From Spirochaetota bacterium (GTDB lineage: Bacteria > Spirochaetota > Spirochaetia > DTKZ01), in assembly GCA_029562045.1 (NCBI GenBank), contig JAKQWJ010000212.1:1-8684 (forward strand): a stretch of DNA of 8,684 nt. The letters are read 5' to 3'. How positions within the stretch are numbered: position 1 is the first letter of the stretch; each line of letters opens with the position of its first letter. The notes beneath the pieces are model-generated. The model did no database searches and had not been told where the DNA came from. It saw nothing but the letters and a program-made list of their open reading frames with translations. A program made the position numbers and the translations under genes. Shown here in pieces: positions 6,093 through 8,684 of this stretch.

Positions 6093-6118
6093 CCGGCCGG
6101 GGTCCTGACCCCGGCCGG
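6093..6118 (-). terminator. Perfect 12-bp inverted repeat, probable terminator of the acyl-CoA synthetase gene
   Basis: CCGGCCGGGGTC (6093-6104) and GACCCCGGCCGG (6107-6118) are exact reverse complements around two bases. The structure begins 45 bases past the synthetase stop codon on the - strand. No T-run follows, as elsewhere in this window. The left arm belongs to a near-perfect 16-bp tandem duplication (6079-6094 and 6095-6110, one mismatch), so the hairpin may have grown by local duplication. Confidence 0.55.
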
Positions 6119-6163
6119 GGGGCCCGGTGCGGATGCCCCGGGGGGCCCGGCGAAGGGGCGGTT

Positions 6164-8071
6164 TCACTTGAAGAGGGCCGCGATTTCCTTCCTGTACATC
6201 TCGTTCACCACGGCGCGGCGGATCTTCAGCGTGTGGGTCAGTTCGTTCCCCACCTCGAACTTTTTGCCGATGAGTGTGAAGCGGAAAATCCGTTCGAAGG
6301 CCTTGAAGCCCCCCTTGGCGTTGACGAGACCCTGGATCTCGTCGTGGATCAGGTTCTGCATCTCCGGGTTGTCCAGCAGGTCCTCCTTCTCCATATAGTT
6401 GATCCTCCGGGCGGCGGCGGCCTCCTCCAGTTTGTCCATGTTCGGGACGATGAGGGCCCCCAGAAACTTCCGGTCCTGCCCCACCACCATGGCCTGCTCG
6501 ATGTACTCCGACTGGACCAGGGTCTCCTCGATGGGGGTGGGTTCGATGTTCTCGCCCCCCATGAGCACGATGGTCTCCTTGGCCCGTCCGACGATCTTGC
6601 ACTCCCCCTTGTGGGTGAAGACCGCCAGGTCGCCGGTGTCCAGCCAGCCGTCCTTCAGCGCCCGGGCCGTTTCCTCCGGCCTCTTGTAGTAGCCCTTCAT
6701 GTTCTGGGGGCTCCGCACATGGAGGACCCCCTTCTGGTTGGGCCGCAGCACCGCCCCGTCCTCGCCCACCACCCGATGCTCCACATCCCGCAGGATGGGC
6801 CCGATGGTCCCGTAGACCGGCTTTTTCTGGATGCGCACCGACAGGATGGGACCCGACTCGGTGAGTCCGTAGCCCTCCAGCAGCAGGATCCCCGCGGCCT
6901 GGTAGAAACGGTCCACGTAGGGGGGCAGGGCGCCGCCCCCGGAGACCCCGGCGATGAACCGCCCCCCCAGCAGGGCCTTCAGGTTCTTGAAGACCAGGAG
7001 GTCCCCCAGAAGTTTCAGGGGGGTCAGCAGGATGAGGGGGATGAAAGAAAGCGACGCGTCCACCACCCGGTTCCGGGGATGGAACTGGGGCATGAGCCCC
7101 CGGAACATGGACAGGAACATGGCATGGGCCTCGCCGACGCCGACGAAAAAGTGAAACAGGGTCTTTTTGATCCCCCCGTCGGCGTTGACCTTCCGGTAGA
7201 CCGAGGCCCGCACCCCCTCCCAGATCCGGGGAACGCTGGCCATCCACTGGGGTTTCACCTTTTTCATGTCTTCCAGCATGATCTTCCCGATGGGTTTGGA
7301 GTAGGCGATGGCCGCGGCCTTGTCCAGGATGAAGTACTCCACCGCCCGCTCGAAGGAGTGCCAGACCGGCAGGATGGACAGGAAGATCATCCCCGGTTTC
7401 AGGTTTATGTGATCCGGAATCCGGTCCAGCTGGAAGATGTAGGACCCGTGGTGCAGCATGACGCCCTTGGGCTCCCCGGTGGTGCCGGAGGTGTAGATGA
7501 TGGTGGCCAGGTCGTCGATCCCGCCCTTGTCGATCTCACGGTCCACGAAATCGGGCTTCTCCCGGGATATCGCCTCCCCCCGGGACAGAATGTCCTGATA
7601 CCTCAGGATTTCCACCCTCGCAGCGGGACTGTTTCCGCCGGGCATTTCCGCATTGTCGAAGAGGATTATCTTTTTTAAAAGGGGCAGGCCGTCGATTTTG
7701 GACAGGATCTTCTCCGCCTGGGTCCGGTTCTCCGCGAAGGTCACGGAGCAGTCCGCGTGCCGCAGGATGAAGGACATCTCGTCGGCGGTGGAGTCCGAGC
7801 CCCGGGGGACATCCGCCGCACCCAGACAGAGAAGCGCCAGGTCGCTGAGGATCCACTCCTGCCGGTTGTCGCTCATCAGGCCCACATGGTCGCCCCGGCG
7901 GATCCCCAGGTCCTGGAAACCGCAGGCCAGGGCCTTCACTCTATCCCAGACCTGGGAATAGGTGAGGGGTTCGAAAACTCCGTCGCCGTTTTTCGTGTAC
8001 AGGATATTCATGTCCGGGAACCGGTTTTTCACGTCCCGAAACCTCTGGGGAAGAGTCTGAGGGCTGTTCAT
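6164..8071 (-). CDS. Long-chain acyl-CoA synthetase (AMP-forming, ACSL-type)
   Basis: This 635-residue member of the ANL superfamily converts a fatty acid, ATP and CoA to acyl-CoA, AMP and PPi. Its motifs in order are the ATP-binding loop IIYTSGTTGEPKG (191-203), PVWHSFER (about 235-242), GYGLTES (400-406), GWLDTGD (475-481), GRAKETIVLMGGENIEP (495-511) and a C-terminal LTHTLKIRR with the probable catalytic lysine K616. The length and the hydrophobic stretch about 341-362 (SFIPLILLTPLKLLGDLLVF) match the ACSL/FAA1-like branch, which associates peripherally with membrane, rather than the shorter FadD-like enzymes. It probably activates fatty acids for phospholipid synthesis, salvage or degradation. 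The ATG at 8071 is chosen because AAGGAG lies nine bases upstream and the promoter -10 box falls further upstream; a longer in-frame reading to 8233 would run through that promoter. The gene appears to be transcribed alone. Confidence 0.94.
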   Translation of the reverse strand: MNSPQTLPQRFRDVKNRFPDMNILYTKNGDGVFEPLTYSQVWDRVKALACGFQDLGIRRGDHVGLMSDNRQEWILSDLALLCLGAADVPRGSDSTADEMSFILRHADCSVTFAENRTQAEKILSKIDGLPLLKKIILFDNAEMPGGNSPAARVEILRYQDILSRGEAISREKPDFVDREIDKGGIDDLATIIYTSGTTGEPKGVMLHHGSYIFQLDRIPDHINLKPGMIFLSILPVWHSFERAVEYFILDKAAAIAYSKPIGKIMLEDMKKVKPQWMASVPRIWEGVRASVYRKVNADGGIKKTLFHFFVGVGEAHAMFLSMFRGLMPQFHPRNRVVDASLSFIPLILLTPLKLLGDLLVFKNLKALLGGRFIAGVSGGGALPPYVDRFYQAAGILLLEGYGLTESGPILSVRIQKKPVYGTIGPILRDVEHRVVGEDGAVLRPNQKGVLHVRSPQNMKGYYKRPEETARALKDGWLDTGDLAVFTHKGECKIVGRAKETIVLMGGENIEPTPIEETLVQSEYIEQAMVVGQDRKFLGALIVPNMDKLEEAAAARRINYMEKEDLLDNPEMQNLIHDEIQGLVNAKGGFKAFERIFRFTLIGKKFEVGNELTHTLKIRRAVVNEMYRKEIAALFK

Positions 8072-8080
8072 GCCGTTTTT

Positions 8081-8086
8081 CTCCTT
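8081..8086 (-). promoter_or_regulatory. Ribosome binding site of the acyl-CoA synthetase gene
   Basis: AAGGAG on the - strand, nine bases before the ATG at 8071. It decides the start codon in favour of 8071 over upstream in-frame ATG codons at 8233 and 8107. Confidence 0.8.
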
Positions 8087-8105
8087 GCGTTCGGAATGAC
8101 GGGCC

Positions 8106-8134
8106 ATTATAGTCCCGGGAAGGCGGTCTGGCAA
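8106..8134 (-). promoter_or_regulatory. Strong sigma70-type promoter of the acyl-CoA synthetase gene
   Basis: On the - strand TTGCCA (8134-8129, five of six matches) is separated by 17 bases from TATAAT (8111-8106, perfect). A run of six A residues (8142-8137) just upstream of the -35 could act as a partial UP element. Transcription would begin near 8099, giving a leader of about 28 bases that contains the ribosome binding site. No operator-like palindrome is visible over it. It is the best promoter in the window. Confidence 0.8.
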
Positions 8135-8222
8135 GCTTTTTTCGGCCGGCGACCGACTGATCGTGCGCCGCCGGCCCGGTCGATGCCTTCCCGGGGGGGG
8201 TGGGGCTTCCCGCCTCCCGGGG

Positions 8223-8245
8223 GGCTCCCTCACCAGAGGGGAGCC
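8223..8245 (-). terminator. Hairpin downstream of the CcdA-like gene, possible terminator
   Basis: GGCTCCCTC (8223-8231) pairs with GAGGGGAGCC (8236-8245) over a four-base loop with one bulged base, beginning about 40 bases after the membrane-protein stop codon on the - strand. A second copy of GGCTCCC at 8265-8271 could pair with the same right arm instead, so two mutually exclusive hairpins are possible. No T-run follows. The remainder of 8072-8284 holds only the synthetase promoter and leader. Confidence 0.45.
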
Positions 8246-8284
8246 GCACCCCCATCGGGCGGAAGGCTCCCCCGGGCCGGGAAC

Positions 8285-8684
8285 CTAGATCCCCTGGTAC
8301 AGAAACCAGCGGGACAGGGCCGAGGCGATGTCCAGAAAGCCCGCGGCCTGGGTCGCAGCCAGGATCGACATCAGCCCGGAGAAGACCGCCCCGGGGAGGG
8401 TGAAGGGCTTTCGCCCCGCCAGCCTCCGCAGCAGGGGGGGGAGCGCCGCCGTCACCGCCAGAATCAGGGCGGGAACGAAGCGGGTCGCCGCGGATCCGCC
8501 CCCGGCCCACCGGGCCAGGACGCCACCCATTTTCAGAAAGAAAATGTTCATTTCGCCGAACTTCCCGAACATGATCAGAAACCCGATGAACACCAGCAGA
8601 AGACCGCCGGCCCGCTTTGCGGCGGGAAGGTGCTTTCTCATCCGGCCCATCCCCTTCAGAAAGGCGGCGAAGAAGAGGGCGGCG
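8285..8684 (-). CDS. CcdA/DsbD-like thiol-disulfide transport membrane protein, C-terminal part (5' end outside window)
   Basis: The frame is open to the right edge and ends at TAG 8287-8285, showing 132 residues. The opening AALFFAAFLKGMGRMRKHLP followed by AAKRAGGLLLVFIGFLIMFG resembles the end of CcdA, where a polar loop leads into a last GxLLxxxGxxL membrane helix. By family, CcdA passes electrons across the inner membrane to periplasmic thioredoxin-like proteins for cytochrome c maturation or other thiol reduction; its cysteines lie outside the window. After that helix the protein continues for about 90 residues with two more hydrophobic segments (about 69-84 and 98-115), longer than minimal CcdA. 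A short independent reading from ATG 8641 is possible, since AAGGGG lies nine bases upstream, but the uninterrupted family-like sequence before it argues against this. Membrane location is sure; the CcdA call is probable. Confidence 0.62.
   Translation of the reverse strand, partial: AALFFAAFLKGMGRMRKHLPAAKRAGGLLLVFIGFLIMFGKFGEMNIFFLKMGGVLARWAGGGSAATRFVPALILAVTAALPPLLRRLAGRKPFTLPGAVFSGLMSILAATQAAGFLDIASALSRWFLYQGI

Larger units (their letters stand above)
5851..6163. other. Repeat- and hairpin-rich gap between acyl-CoA synthetase and SfsA genes
   Basis: This 313-base stretch holds no gene I can support. The half near SfsA has a short tandem repeat, and the half near the acyl-CoA synthetase has a series of GC-only hairpins. 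Both are listed separately. I could not find a convincing promoter for the SfsA gene in it. Every long open frame across it is compositional (GC-biased codons) and shows no family resemblance. Confidence 0.7.

Noticed and set aside
4144..7678. Long + strand open frames across the SfsA and acyl-CoA synthetase genes
   Set aside because: They are antisense or out-of-frame shadows of genes with clear motifs on the - strand, and their composition is compositional noise.
8072..8233. 54-residue N-terminal extension of the acyl-CoA synthetase
   Set aside because: It would run through a TTGCCA-17-TATAAT promoter and past a good ribosome binding site; its sequence is Arg/Pro-rich and unlike the family.

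Overview
This is a GC-rich bacterial chromosomal window, densely packed and mostly housekeeping or accessory-metabolic in content. I see no phage, transposase, tRNA, rRNA or CRISPR signal. The lineage cannot be fixed from the sequence. The mix of a HisKA_2-type kinase with a stand-alone receiver, a long ACSL-type acyl-CoA synthetase, an SfsA-DUF123 fusion and an E. coli-like exonuclease I would suit a high-GC spirochaete or another anaerobic Gram-negative. That is a weak inference.

Layout. (1) 1-836, + strand: the C-terminal end of a sensor histidine kinase, overlapping by ATGA a single-domain response regulator. (2) 833-2752, - strand: a hemerythrin-domain protein followed by a MATE-family efflux transporter. 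They are coupled as TGA-GTG with no gap, and the transporter gene overlaps the response-regulator gene tail to tail. (3) 2753-2932: a divergent control region holding one promoter for the hemerythrin operon, with a palindrome over its -10, and one for exonuclease I that appears to start transcription at the ATG itself. (4) 2933-4384, + strand: exodeoxyribonuclease I (sbcB) with all catalytic residues. (5) 4591-5850, - strand: a two-domain protein, SfsA joined to a GIY-YIG (DUF123) domain. (6) 5851-6163: a repeat- and hairpin-rich gap. (7) 6164-8071, - strand: a long-chain acyl-CoA synthetase with a near-consensus sigma70-type promoter. (8) 8285 to the right edge, - strand: the C-terminal part of a CcdA-like membrane protein.

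Together these look like several small independent transcription units. The hemerythrin-MATE pair is the only tightly coupled two-gene unit that is complete in the window. The exonuclease I and SfsA/GIY-YIG genes are convergent neighbours that both carry nuclease folds, but nothing in the sequence shows that they work together. I did not find a convincing new multi-gene system. The observations most worth a second look are the leaderless-looking exonuclease I start, the SfsA-DUF123 fusion with a linker-like insert, the palindrome over the hemerythrin promoter, and the hairpin cluster at 6001-6118.
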